DNA of 64,000 nucleotides, from positions 5,419,433 to 5,483,432 of the forward strand of contig NC_031783.1 of the NCBI RefSeq assembly GCF_001522545.3. The letters are read 5' to 3'. This stretch comes from Parus major (Eukaryota; Chordata; Aves; Passeriformes; Paridae). A model generated the notes under the pieces. The model saw only the letters and a list, made by a program, of their open reading frames with translations, made no database searches and was not told where the DNA came from. The position numbers and the translations under genes are program-made. Below are positions 49,468 to 62,717 of the stretch, in pieces (the stretch's first letter is position 1; the number at the start of each line of letters is the position of its first letter).

Positions 49468-49617
49468 GGGTTACAGCAGGACTCACAGACAAACCTCTGT
49501 GCTCTGCTCTGCTCTGCCCTGCCCTGCCCTGCTCTGCTTTTCTGGGTTACAGCAGGACTCACAGACAAACCTCTCTGCTCTGCTCTCCTCTGCTCTGCCC
49601 TGCCCTGCTCTGCAGTG
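49468..49617 (+). repeat. 76-bp tandem duplication with CTCTG/CCCTG pentamers
   Basis: A unit beginning GGGTTACAGCAGGACTCACA starts at 49468 and again at 49544, so the period is 76 bp. The first part of each unit (about 30 bases through ACAAACCTCT) is almost identical. The second part is a (GCTCT)n/(GCCCT)n pentamer array whose count differs slightly. The 192-codon plus-strand frame (49210-49788) and the 144- and 124-codon frames through this place are repeat artefacts: the translations carry Leu-Cys-Ser-Ala-Leu-Pro periods. Confidence 0.85.
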
Positions 49618-49619
49618 AG

Positions 49620-52600
49620 CACCAGCCCTGGTGCCCGGCTGCCCCAGCCCAGAGCAGTGCCAAGGACTCAGAGTACTGGCAAAGAGCTGTGGCCTTCATC
49701 CAAGGATCCGACTTGTTGGCCAGATCCAACTGATTTGGAGTTGTCTAAGAGACTGGCATCTTTTCTGTCCTCTTTTTCTCTGTGCTGAAAGTTAAAAATA
49801 CCAGCAATGGGTTTAGTTTAGATCTCACTTGTGACCTGGTTCATTACTGCCTCTGCCACAGGCTTTCAGCTGTGAATTGCACAATGCCAGGCACACGAAG
49901 GGCAGATTTATTTTCCCCTCTCTCTTTCCATTTGCCAGCAGCGTGATAGAGCCACCAGGGGCTCTTCTCTGTTAATTTTAGGAGATAAACAAGGGCTTCC
50001 TGCTAAGTTTTCAGAACAATATATGACAGCCATTTCTCTGCTGTCTTCTAGGCTTGCATGCTTGCCTGTGTCTGGGGTGAGAAAATGTCTTGATGGGTCC
50101 CAGCGCTGACCAAGATGAGATTTCTCTCCTGAGAAATTAGACTGCTGCTAATTACCTGTGCAGGAAGGAAGGCTTGGTCTGTTTGTGGGACACAGCCAAA
50201 CCTGAGTTAAAGTCATAACAAGGGAAGATAATGCATGGTATTGCTGTCCCCGACCCTCCTGCACAAGCTGAGACTCATCCTGCCATTCCCTGGCAGTGAG
50301 TGGCCAGCAGAGAAGCTGCCAAGGCAGTTCAGCTGCCCCTTGCCTCGCTAAACAGCCCCTGAAATGCAGTGTCCCAGGATCCATAAAGGCCTGGCACTGA
50401 TGTTAGGGAAGGGCTGTCTCTGCACTGGCTCTCCTGCCCCTGCAGGGACGGCACCAGAGCGATGGGTGATGATGAGCCCTGGGCGATGGCTTGGCAAGGG
50501 CTGAAGGTTCAGCACAGCTGCAGCCATAACTGGGTGCTGGAGTGAATTCTGGGTGTGGAGGGGCCATCAGTGCTCTTCAAATACTGTCAGCATGGCTCTG
50601 GGAAAGTTTTCTTCTTAATCATCTCAGTATCTACTAAAATGAGAATTGTCATGGCAATTAAGACTAATTAAAATAAATAATAAATGATAATAAGAGGCCA
50701 ACATGATCTATTTCAACACAATGAAATAGAAGGTTTTACTTATTACTCATTATGGTCTAGTTAAATATATTCATTTATCTGGAAATGTAAAAGCCCATAT
50801 CCTAGGAGGATAGCTACCTCACAATTCTTATCTCCTTTCTCCCTCTCTTGAAAAGATAAATGCTGTTGTACTCAATCTCTTTGAAATACTGCAGAAGAAA
50901 AAGCCAAGAATAATTAGATCTGATGGGGCTGTAAACATTTTCAGAGAAAAATAGAATCCCCTTCAGAAATCATCAAAGTAATTATTACACTACAGGAGCT
51001 GTAAGCTTGAGAATGAAGTAAGAGAAGAGTATTTGTTTTGGAGGTTGTTCTATTTTGGTCAGAAATTGCTGCATCGCCTGTTTCTTATTTTCCTTTATTA
51101 ATGTTCTTTGCAGTGTGATATTAACCTCCACTAAACAGTTCATTCTCAGTCTGCTCTTTGCTGTTCAGAGTAAACTGCACCTGTTTCTACTCACATATCA
51201 CTGTCAGATATTGTGTTGCTTGGATCACAGATGGATTTTTGGGTGCAGGGCCAGTAGCAGAACTCAGGGTGACTCAGGGGGTGCTGTTGGGTCTCAGGAT
51301 CTGCAGGGCTCGGGGTGAATCAGGACTGATGCTGCAGAATGCCATCAGCAACCTCTGCAGGCAGCTGTGCAGCCACAGCACCCAGCAGTGCCAGGCTTCC
51401 TGCTGTGTCTGCAACTCAGCACACAGGGACAGCCAAAGGAACCATAGAGTAAGCTTTACTCCCAAGATCAAGAGATTTTAATGTTGCTAAATTCACAAGA
51501 ATATATATTTTTTTAATTCTATGAACTCTCTTACAAAATGTGTTTACAAGCTACTGCCAAATATTCAGCACATTTCTGATATCAAGGACTCCAGGAGACA
51601 ATTTTCAAACAAATAAATAATAAGTTCAGCTACCATGTTCAGGAGGAGCTGCCTTGAAACCAAGTTTCTCAGAACTGTGGAATACAGCCATTGAAAAGTA
51701 TCTTTAAAATCAAATTCAATTTGCCTCTTCCCCTAATGGTCATCTATTATTATCTAATATCTAGGCAATATTTTGGGGTTTTTCTGATTCCATTCCCACT
51801 TGAGCCGAACAAATGTGCCCAGACAGACCTATCTGTCTGAATCCTTGCTCTGGTATCAAAGGGTCTGTCTGCCTGAGTTTATTGCAACAAATAAAAATCA
51901 ATGCATTTTAAATGGAAAATCATTTCCACCTGAATAGCTGTCGATACAGATGTGGAAACAACATTAGTCACAGCTTGCTGAATGACAGGCATTTTTGCCT
52001 TACTGCTGCTTTGTGACTAACACTTCATGAGCAAACAACTGCTTTCATGCAAATAGAAAGCCTCAATCTCCCCAAGTACATGGAAACCATCATTTCAGAA
52101 TGGAAATGACTCACATTAATGCACTGCATTTCATAACAGCCCTGTGAGATACAAAATTGTCAGATGATAAGGATGTGAGGCACAGAGATTAAATGATTTA
52201 ACTAACTCCTCTAGACTGCTTTTTGACAGAGTCAGAAAATTAACTCTGAATTTCTCAGTCCCCATCCAATATTTTAATCTCAACATTAGTAGTAGCAATA
52301 TTAGAATAACCTCTCTTCCCAGCACAGTGATAGAGGATGCAATGGGCCATGAGAAATTGCTGCAGATACCAAATCCCCTCTCCAGTAAGGACTTTGCTTC
52401 CTTTCTTTCAATCTGTGCACACACCGGGCATAGCAAGACCAGGCACATAAATACAGAACAGCAGTGTCAGGCCTCCAGCTCTTGGGCCAAGTATTAAACA
52501 ATTTTTAATACATAGATGAGGCTTTGGCTTTCCTGTGAATCTGGCAGATGAGACTTTCAATAGAATAATGTCCAACATGATTAGATGGGGCCTGGCTCTG

Positions 52601-55600
52601 TCCCTCACCACAGAGAAACTTCCCAGCTGCTCTTTCCCCTGCTCCCGGGAGCTCGCTGTGCCCGTCCCAGCCTCACCTTTCCCAGCTGTGCAGCAAATTT
52701 TGTGTGACACCACCGTGTGGCTCAGACCATTTGCCTGCAATTCCCAGTGTCTGTGCCACATTTCTGGCTGGTTCACTGATTTTTCTGGGCCTTTCTTCCC
52801 TCCCTGTTTTTTCTGGGGAGGCAAAAAGTCCCCATTTCCCTGGTGTTCACTGTGGTGAAGGGACTGGCAGTCCCTGCAGAGCACAGGGCATGTACAAGTT
52901 ATCACAAAGGACCCCTGACGTGTTTGTTTTCAAGCCAGTCATTTGGAAAAATAGATTAAGGCTTTTTTCAGCTGAAATAGTTCTAATTTATTTCTAGATT
53001 GGAGAAAGAAGTAAATAGAAATGAACCTGCCAGGTACAATCTCTTCAAAAGAGGTTCAGAAGCTGGGTTTTAATTGTTTTAGTTCTTGAGCAAGCAACAT
53101 TGGCTACATAAACCTATAAATCACTGGATTTTAATGACTTACATCATATTTTTCCACAATGCATACAGAAAAAGGCAACAGCTAAAACCACTTAAACTGT
53201 GGAGCAGCTATTTCTTTATCCCATTTATTTCCACTCTTCAGCAAAATGAATAAAAGTTTCCAGACTACCTTTCTGCTATCACATTCAAGATTACTGAGTT
53301 TTTATGCCTTAAATTCTGTATCAGACCACCAAGAAATATTTGTAGAAACCTTTGGAAAGCAATGTCCTTGTTTCAGTACCTCTGCTGAACCTAGCAGTCT
53401 TCATGTGACTCCAAGAGCCACTGCTCAAGCTCACACTGATTTGAATAATGTTCAAGTACTACCAGTATTTAGCAGCTAGTACAAAACCTGTTTTCTTCTG
53501 AATTATTTTAACCAATGTCAAGCTCTCAGTATTTTGCAGCATTTCTGCCATCTTCAGAGCTGCTCTGGTTGGAAGGGTCTTTTCTTTTTTTCCTCAGGTC
53601 AATAAGCTGGTTTGCTAAACCTGCCTGTTTAAAAGGAGGGTATTGATTCAAAGTTTGTGATGGAAAGGTTTCTGGGGACAGACTAAGGAATAAAAAAAAA
53701 AAAAAAGACACTCTGAATAAAATGTCTGATCCTCTTGAGTTGCAAAATGGGTGCTTTGACTGAATCCTACTCCGAAAGTATGTTTGAAAGTGTGAGTGGA
53801 AAGTGGTATGGAAATGGAAAAAGAAAAATCTACAAAAGATGTCACAAATTGAAATTGCCATTCTTCAGCCATCTCTGCTTCTGGAGGCTGATATATGTGG
53901 ACTAAAGAATGACATTATGAATCATAAAATACTTAGAATAAAAGTATCAAAGAATTCAGGTCAAATAAGTGGAAAGTACCCTCCAGTAAGATTAAATGAA
54001 ATTCTCCTTTGGCAATTACAGTTCAAGAGTACAGCAGACATTTTATGCAGTTCTATAATAATTTGTAATTTTGCAGTAGATAGTTATCAAATAAATTTTT
54101 CTTCTCTAGATAAATTGACTTCAAAGAGATTGTTGCCAAAACACCTTTTTATTTCCTTTTATGCTCACTTATAAAGAATCCCAAAAGATCCATTCATTAG
54201 ACTTAATCAAATTGTTCAATGTTGAAAAGGAATCAGGAAACAATTCTACAAAATGTGAGATTAGTTATGACTAACAACCTGAACAGAAATTCAAAGTGAT
54301 GAGCCACTGGTATGTCTTCCAACATGTATGAAACTTACTGTCTGAAGTGTCACAGCATTTGCAGAGCAGTGCTGGTTTGAGAGCAAGCCTTGCTTTTTCA
54401 AAGGCACATTTAAAGACATTTATAAAGAGCATATTTAAAATAAGAAACATCCATGAATTAGTTATATTACAATTTTCTATGCCATAGTCTTTTTGTATGG
54501 AGCAAGATTTTAAATCTAAACAATTGAGGAACTTTGTGGTATCCCAGCTTTGTGCCTTTATTCTCAGCTAAATCTGTTTTCATTAGCAGAGTTTAGCTTA
54601 TTTGGTCAAAACAATTGCAATTTATAGAGGCATCTTTTGTACAGTTCCTGGAGAAAAGAAATTAACTTGCAGTAGATTAGAAGGTTTAGGTGTTCAGCAC
54701 TATCCACAGTCCCGATGAAGAAGCAGTCTGCATACCAAGGTAGGAAAATATTAATAATTCAGGGAGCCCACGCCAAAGACCAAGGTCCCTGCTGTTTTTA
54801 CTGTCACAGGTGAGCAGACTGAATAAGTTGAATTCATGCTTAGAAATCTGCCTTAATACTTCAAGATCAGATGGTTGAAATAAAAAAGTTGTAGGTTACA
54901 ATAAACTGCCTTTCATTAGAGTAGATGAAGAGATTACAAGTAAGTCAGATCCTACACTGAAATGTCAAATGGCAGCTGACATCATTCACCACAGAATTGA
55001 AAGCTGCTCATAACACGAGAACAGAAATACAATTTCAACTTATTTCAATGTAAATTGATCTTTAAGGGTTGTTACATAAAATAATCTTTAGAAATGTGGT
55101 TCTAAACATGCCCAGAAACAGCTATTGGATTCTTTGCAAATGACATCCTTACTTGGTGGAGGGAAGTTTACATAACCTGATACAAGAGCTGTTCACAGCC
55201 CTGGTAAAATTAATGAATAGGGGTCTCATTTTCAACCCAAAAGGTTTTGTAATTTTGTGTATTATGCAGAGACAACAGTGGAGGATCTGAATAAGTTACT
55301 ACTTTACCATCTGTAAATAAGGATTCAAAGCTACATCCTATGCACATAACTTCTGCATAATCTACAGCAAAGGCACGTGGAGGGCTCACTGAACAACAGG
55401 AACTCTTTTTCTCAGAAACCTTTGGAAGGGAATTTTGTCTCTTCTCTATAATATTCTCATGGTTTTCAAACCTTCTGATTTTTAAATGAACTGCTAGAAG
55501 TTATGCATGCCAACAATGTGCTGTGGTGAGAGCAGCCAGGGACACGAAGCCCCACCAAGAGGTGGTGAGCAGCACCTGGCATGTGACAATCTCATTTCCC

Positions 55601-55710
55601 TGCACCCTTGCACTGCAGAGCAGCCTCCAGCCCTGGGGACAGCCCTGGGTGTTTGCCCCCGCCCCAGACCCCAGGGACCAGCAAGATGATGCAGCATGTC
55701 TGGACCAGCA
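49620..55710. other. Non-coding stretch, no gene seen
   Basis: AT-rich with GC-richer islands at 50230-50580, 51240-51430 and 52600-52880. The largest frames are 165 codons on the minus strand (52408-52905, overlapped by 97-107-codon plus-strand frames) and 123 codons on the plus strand (53803-54174). None shows a domain, signal peptide or repeat that I recognise. An A15 run ends at 53706, without a recognisable retrocopy upstream. Confidence 0.6.
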
Positions 55711-55712
55711 CA

Positions 55713-55937
55713 AAAGGTTAGGTTGGACATGAGGAACAAACTCTTCACCGAGAGTGACTGGGGAATGGAATGGTCTGCCCAGGGAGGTGGTGGGGTCAGT
55801 GTCCCTGGAGGTGTTTAACAGAAGCCTGGGCATGGCACTCGGTGCCAGCGTTTAGCTGATGAGGGGTTAGGTCATAGGGTGGATTTGATGGTCTCCAAAG
55901 GACTTTTGCAACCCACTTCATTCTGTGAGTCTGTGGA
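55713..55937 (+). mobile_element. CR1 LINE 3' end
   Basis: A 5'-truncated CR1 non-LTR retrotransposon tail. It contains, in order, GGTTAGGTTGGACATGAGGA, a GGTCTGCCCAGGGAGGTGGT motif, CCCTGGAGGTGTTTAA, a GATGGTCTCCAAAGG motif, and the terminal 8-bp repeat ATTCTGTG/AGTCTGTG that marks avian CR1 3' ends. No part of the reverse transcriptase is present. Many single-base changes and loss of parts of the core suggest a moderately old copy. No target-site duplication is expected for CR1. A 110-codon minus-strand frame over it is not a gene. Confidence 0.93.
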
Positions 55938-57975
55938 AATGCAGATTTTTGTTCAATAGAGCCACAGCCAGGGCACACACGTTGGCAATGCAGAAACAGA
56001 GTGATGGCATCAACAACCTCCAAAGCAGCCCTGGGACTCAGGCTGGAGCCTGCCTATCCTGCAGGGGGAAGGGAGCCAGCAGCTGCTCCCTCTGCCAGAA
56101 TGTTCCAGCGTGGATCTGCCTGCTGGCTGCATCTCTTGGGATCAGCTGCTGCCACATGGACCTGGGAGTGACTCCTTTGGGAGGAAAAATAGCAACACAA
56201 ACCCATTTTTATGTGCTGATTTTGTATGGGTTATTAATATATATTTGGCATGATAGAGCAAAAAGATTCACGATATCACACAATTGTTATTTTTCAGGTA
56301 TGAAGAAATTCTCAGTTCTGAGTTTTAGTGTGCACAAAACTGATTTTATTTTTAGAACCAAAAATTAAAGAGAAATGACTCTTAAGAGTAAGATTCTGTG
56401 TTCTGTGGGGTTTTGTGGATGTTTTGCTGAGAGCTTTTTAAATTGTGACAACTAGTAAGAATATTATGACTGGTGGGGAAATCTAAGGTCAGGAGGAGAG
56501 TTAGAATAACTTATTTCAGCAACATAAATATCCCTTTTAGGATTACAGGTATTTGTGTCATTGCACAGTAACATTTGTATTGTAACTATATATTATTATT
56601 TATCTACTGCTAAATCAATAGACAGTATTAAGGCAGACAGAAAACAATTAATAACTGCTACTTATAAAAATATGCAACCAGCAGTGCAATAATTCCCTGC
56701 TTAGTTTAGTCAAATATATTAGATTTTCACTGTTAAAAAACAAGTCTCCTGTGATCAAAAGAAAAGCAAGACTTGTACTCCTATCAATTTACCACAAGTT
56801 TTACTTCATCAAAGCTGAAACACGAAAGCTGAAAAAAACCTTGAAATGCTTTTTCATTGCAATTCAGTCTTTTCTAAGGGAGACAACATGTTTTGTTACC
56901 ATTTTTTCTCTCATTATAGATAAAGAAAATATTTGCTAAAAGATGTCATTGTTTTTCTAATTGTTCTCACAACATGAAACATGATTGCAATTTCTCTATT
57001 TTTATTATGTCCAGACCTGGATCCTCTGGCATTTCATTAATCTAATCACAGAAGTCATGTGCTAACAGTTCAGCTTTTTACCCTCACAACTTCTATCTCA
57101 TTCTTTGTCCTTATTAAAATAGAAATCTGAAACAAACAATTACAGTTTTACTATTTCCTGGAACCTGCTGGGGCGGGGTGGAGCTGCACCCAGAGCTGTT
57201 GGAAACTCCCTCAGGCATCAAACCCTGGTTCAGACTGGCCTGCATTTCTCAGCAATTATTTATAATACTTTTACTAACTCTGAAGCTCAATGCTTCTTTA
57301 ACAAAAACTCCACAAGATATAATATTAATATTGAGAGGTTTTTTCTCCCTCAACAATACCTTGCTGTGCTCAGCAAAGCTCCTGCTAATGCCCATGGATG
57401 TGCTTGTGAAGGTTTAACCATCTGATTTCCTCCCTGGTTGGCTCTGTGGTTGTCTTTGGGCCACCAGAGCACCTGGGAGCCTGGAACATGTCCCTGCCTG
57501 AGCCCAGAGGGGGACATGGGGATGTGCTGGGGTGAGAGCACCTCTGCTGCAGCTCCCATCCCCAGCCAGAGGCTCAGCCTTGCTTTGCTGCAGCTTCTCT
57601 GAGCTGCCAAGCTCTGAATGTCCCTCAAACCCTCTCCTTCAGGAGATGAGGACAGAGGGTATCAGCTGAGTCCTTAGAGAGACCCATATGAGCTTGGACT
57701 CTTAGGCTGTGGGAACCTTATACCCATATCTACCAGGGAAATAACATTTTAAACACACAGAAATGCATCCAGCTATTTCAGCACAGGGGAAATATTGGTA
57801 CTACTAAGAGCATTATACAACACTTTCTTTAGTCCAAGGGAAAGTTTTTTAGAAACTTGGGTAAAGAATCCATAGGAAAAGCTATCTACTTTAGCTAGGA
57901 GCTGGGCAAGCTGACCTTAATAGATCTTTTCCATTTCTCACCTCTAAAACCCTGTGCAGTCTATCTATTAATTTA
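55938..57975. other. Non-coding stretch, no gene seen
   Basis: A 147-codon plus-strand frame (55925-56368) starts at the CR1 end; its translation is unrecognised. 57430-57610 is GC-rich and open on the minus strand (92 codons), again without recognisable content. Confidence 0.65.
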
Positions 57976-57980
57976 TTTTT

Positions 57981-57995
57981 TGTGTGTGTGTGTGT
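57981..57995 (+). repeat. (TG)7 microsatellite
   Basis: Seven TG dinucleotides directly after a T run. Short and possibly polymorphic. Confidence 0.8.
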
Positions 57996-60900
57996 CAGTG
58001 ATCAGTGGAGCGTATCTGTGTGTGCTGGAAAAGAGATTGGCTATAACCATCTTGTACTTGCTTTGACATGTGCTTTGTCTTTTTATAAAAAACAAACTTA
58101 AAAAATTCATAGTTAATGAACCTCAGATTCTTATAAGAAGTTTAATCAGGCTGTGCCAGCACAAGGCACGTGGTTAAACAAAGTCTCTTTTAAGCAAGGG
58201 CATGACTTGCTACTTTTAAAGCATGATATCTTTTGCTTTTGGGCCTCTGAGTCTTGACTTATGTTTAATCTTTCAATTAAATTCCCTTCAGACATGTGAA
58301 TTTTGTCAGTGCTCATTTCTCCCACACAGAAATCTGGTTACATTATGTGTTTTCTTCAGATCTTCTCTATTCTGCATGGCATTTCCCACCCCCTTTTTTA
58401 TTTTTTCCTTCTCTCTGCTGGAAGGAAAACCTGTTTTTAACCATGCCTGAAGATTTGTCTTTTGTCCTTCCCTCGTGTCTGTGGGACAGCAAATCCCCTC
58501 TGCAGGGCAGATCCCACCTGAGCCCCTGTGCAGCCCTGGAGCTCTGGGCATCAGGGACAGAGGGGCTCCACAGCCCAGGGCAGGCACCCTGTGTGCCCAG
58601 GCCCAGGGTTCTGCAATTTAGAGAATGAGGAGGGAATAAAAAATACAGGAAACGAGTGAGGAAATGAATGTGTTGAATGAATGAGACACCAAACAAGCTG
58701 GGAGTGTTGTCTCACACACATTGCTGGTTGTTCCTCAGCTCCTGGGTTCCACCCCAGGTGTGCAGGGCCTCGGGCGTGCCCAGGGCTGAGCAAGGTGCTG
58801 CTGTGCCTCCATCCTCCTGTGGCTGGAACTACCCTGGCCAGCTTTGCACTCAACTGTTTTCTCTATTTCATTTTGGGTAAAAGTCTTTGTCAGCAGGTTT
58901 AAAACACTCCTTTTAAGGAGCTCCTAGTTCAGAAGGGTTTTGTGCATTTCTGCAGCTTTCAGCAGCCATAAAGAGAACATTTTCCCTTCCTGAACACAGC
59001 TGTACTTTTTTCAGAGCTGGGTTTTGATGCCCACTTTTATTTGTCCTTTGAGCTTTGTCACTGAGTAGAGTCACTAGCAGTGGGAGAACATCAAAGGATG
59101 GGTGGTTTTATGGGTCACATTTAAACATATAAATAGCTTTGAAGTTAATACTTTATTGGAAAAAAATGCTTGGTTGGTTGTTGTTTCATCGCATCTTAAT
59201 TACAGAAATTGACTCTGACCGCTATTGAAATTTCTAACAAAAGTAATGTGGTCTTTGTTTCAAAGGGAGTTAAACAGAGTGGGCAGCCAGGGGACAGGAC
59301 TAACACAGGGACCCAGGGAGACCAATGACTTCTTTTAACAACTCATTCTGACAGGAAAATGCTCAAAAAGCTCCTTTTATAGATACACATTCAGGGTCTG
59401 GTCAGAATCTTGAGGGATCTGGTCCATTATAAGTTAAAATAGGTCCCTTTAAAGTACTCTTTGAGGAGACAGGATTTCTCCTCATGGGCTGTTATAGGAA
59501 TTTCCCAAATTAATGATGTGGGTAAACTTCAGAGTAGGTTTGCAGTGTGAATGCAGAGAGCCTATCTGCTAACTGACCTCATCCCAGAGACCTGGAAAGA
59601 TAAAAGTTTTATTATCCCTCCCTGGTGGACTCCCAAGAGAGTTGCTCTAAGCCTTGTTTTCACAACACATTCAGGTATGAGCCTTGACCTAAAAAACAAA
59701 AATCTTTCTTGAAGTCACAGGGGAATGCACCAGCAAGAGATGGTACATTTCAACCCTAATTGTTCCTTTCCCAAGCAGGGTGAATATAAGCAAATTTTGC
59801 TTTCAGGCAGACTGCTGTTGAGGGAGACCTCCCTGCACAGAATAATTCATCCAAATTAGCCACTGCATCTGGTTTCAGTCACACAGCTCTCGATCACTGT
59901 TTTACAGATTAGAAGATCTCATCTAAGATTTAACACATTGATTCAATTACTTCAACTTGTGCTTCAAACACCATCAAAGTGTTGATTCTTTTCCCTTAAT
60001 TCTTTTGAAAGGCTAATTCAGACTGACTCATTAACTAGAGAAGACTGCAAATTTGGATAATGCGTTTAAGTGGAGAAGCTTGATCCATCTTGATTAAAAG
60101 AAATTTTGTAGCTAATGCTTAACCTCTGAAGTTCATAAACTGAGCTATAGTTAATGAGCATGTTTCATTCTCAAATGTTTAAGCATCCTCCCACTTCTTT
60201 TTGCCCCCGAAATCAAAAGGGGGCATTTTGTGAGCTGAGAAATGCAACGCTTATGCTAATTCAATATCATAATTATTTCACAGTCACTGAAATACCTATG
60301 TGCAAACAGTTACATAAATGACATGAATAAATACACCAGCATACTGTTTGCTTTGCTGAGTAAATCAGAAGGATAAACTATTATATTGCCTAATTAGCCA
60401 TCATCCAGGAAGGGCATTTTTGTGAAGAGCCAGATGGGCAAAGATGTCCTGGATCACTTGTTCTGAAAAGGCACTGCAGGAAAAACTGATTAACAAACAT
60501 TTCTAATACCTTTCCTTGTATTTGGAGCAGTCAGAGATGTGGAAAAAACATATCTGGTGCATGACTTTGAGGCATGGAAGGGAACCCTTCTGGTTTCCTG
60601 CATCTCCAGCATAAATTAAAGAATATATGCATAAATATATATAGTTTTGGGGGCTGTACTCTAGGTCACAAACATGAGGACAAACAGCTTCTGTACCTGA
60701 TCTGTGGTGTTAGGAAATTGTGCTTGATTACAACAAAAATGGGATTACTATGGGCAGTGGAATGCATCTAATAGGATGAACTTTCTGGAGTTCTTTTTAC
60801 ACCAATATACTTGTTTACTGTAAAATAAAGTTTATTGCAAAATAGGCACCTGACTGAACTGATCATAGGAGATGTGGGCAGTAAAATTGGATGAAAAAGT

Positions 60901-62717
60901 TTCCGTGTAATGTTTGTTCAAAATTTTGTATGTGCAGGAGATGTTTGCAAACTCAAGTAAGTCATCTTCTGACAGAAGGAAAATGAAAGTGGGCCATAGG
61001 CCAAAAGCTTGCAGAGCATAACTTCCAGCAGCACATTGCAGGGCACCAGAAGCCAGAAATGTTCTCCTCCCTGGAGAATCTCCCTGGAAATCCCAGAGGC
61101 ATTTTGAACACATCATTCACATTGCAGACACAGGCACCAGGAGAAGGAACCCTCTGCTCCTCAACTTTGCCAAGTCGGCTCAAGCAGGCAGAGGAAGGAC
61201 CCACAGCTGCCAAGAGATTTGCTCTGACCTGGCAGGACCCTCTGCAAGGCTTTTTCTCTGCTAAAGCACTGGATATCTGTACTGGAAATGTCAGGTTTCT
61301 CTGTGGCCTTTAGCCTGCTAAATGTGCAGTGTGTGATCCTGTGTTTGTCCCAGCAGTATTGTCCATGTGGTGTTTGGGAGGCACAAAGCTGGTCCAGTGT
61401 TCACAGACTGAAAATGATGTGAGCTGTGTGACCTGCAGCTGGAACAGCTATCATAATGTCTTTGTAATAGAAAATATCTCACCAATGAAGTGAACAATAT
61501 GTTGCTGGTCCACAAATAATATCCATTCTCTCACATGGATGCTTTGGTCCAGGAATTTTATATCTCAGCAGTTAGTTCCTGAAAGAAAACAATATCCCTT
61601 CAACGTGAGTCCCTGGGAAATGAAACCATGTGAGAAAACTTGTGTTTAGACAGTTTTGTTTGCTCCTCAGTGCATACAATTAAGTTTGAATACTTCATAT
61701 TCAGGCTACACTGAAGTTATCTTAAAAGTCATTTTCAGGTTGCAAGTCATTTCATCCCAGAAGAAGGCTTAAAATGTGAGTTCTGTTTTCTTCTCTTTGA
61801 CTTCTGGAAGCAGAGAGTCACACATTTATATATAAATATCTGTCATTTAAATAAAGGGAGGTGACACCTGCCAGATCACCTGGAAACAGAGACTTGGGGG
61901 TCAGCAGCTTGCATAGCCAGGGTGTCAGGTTCTCCCAGGGTCACTTCCCTGGCAATCCCTGTACTGGCCTTTGAGTGGTCCTCCCTTTGTTCCCAGCATC
62001 TTGTCCAGCTCTCCAAAAACAGCATCCCTAAACTGTAGCTGATGTAAGTCAGCAAAGCATCAGTGATTCCCACTGAAACCTGAGAGCAGGATGTGTCTGT
62101 GGAAGGCTGAATTGCATTGACAGACCCATTCAGAGCAGCATCCCTGCCTCCTGCCCCTCTGTGAGGGGGTTCACAGGAGGCGTGGTGACAGCAGAGGGTG
62201 ACAGCACCAGCACATCAGAACCTTGCTCACAGGCAGCTCTGCCATGGGAAAAGAATCTGGTGTTCATGCAGGGAGTAAATCAAAGGTTTTAGCAGCAGCA
62301 AGGTCTCTCTGTGCCAGGCAGATGAAAAATTCTTCCCTGCCTTGCTTCTTATGCTGCATCTCAGTGGGGTGAAGTGACAGCACAGAGATGTACGAGACAG
62401 AGAGCTGCTGCTCCAGTCCCCAGCCACCCCATCTCATTCAAGGCTTTTTCTGACAAAGTAGGTTACTAGATCTGTGTATAATGAGGGCAGGGACTGTGGT
62501 GCTGCTGCTCTCCCAGTGCTCAGGCCTGGCCCAGCGAGTGCTGTGTCCCTCCTGAGGGGGATGTCACCTGCACAGGCCCTGCTGTGGCACCGGAGCTGCC
62601 GGGGGCCACTCGCAGAGCCAGGACAGGCCCTGACTGACCCTGCCCCTCCAAACTGCTGGACACGGGCCAGGAGTTTCCTGCCAGGGAACCTACATGCTCA
62701 TCTACACCTGAAATCTG
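57996..62717. other. Non-coding stretch with a motif-dense block
   Basis: GC-richer overlapping frames of 67-110 codons lie at 58300-58880 on both strands and are unrecognised. 59900-60420 is a long repeat-free AT-rich block with an octamer-like ATGCTAAT (60253-60260) and a hairpin (60202-60225). I see no gene. Confidence 0.65.
60202..60225. other. Perfect 7-bp hairpin TGCCCCC/GGGGGCA
   Basis: The arms TGCCCCC (60202-60208) and GGGGGCA (60219-60225) are perfectly complementary around a 10-base A-rich loop. The C-run and G-run are unusual in this strongly AT-rich neighbourhood. T-rich sequence precedes the left arm and follows the right arm, so the stem does not extend cleanly. Confidence 0.7.

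Noticed and set aside
49210..49788. 192-codon plus-strand frame
   Set aside because: Much of it is the 76-bp duplication and pentamer repeats; the translation is periodic Leu-Cys-Ser-Ala, with no domain.
53520..53706. Processed pseudogene ending in the A15 run
   Set aside because: The sequence upstream matches no transcript I recognise, and no flanking duplication is visible.
53803..54174. 123-codon frame in AT-rich DNA
   Set aside because: Somewhat long for AT-rich sequence, but its Lys/Ile/Leu-rich translation has no recognisable motif.
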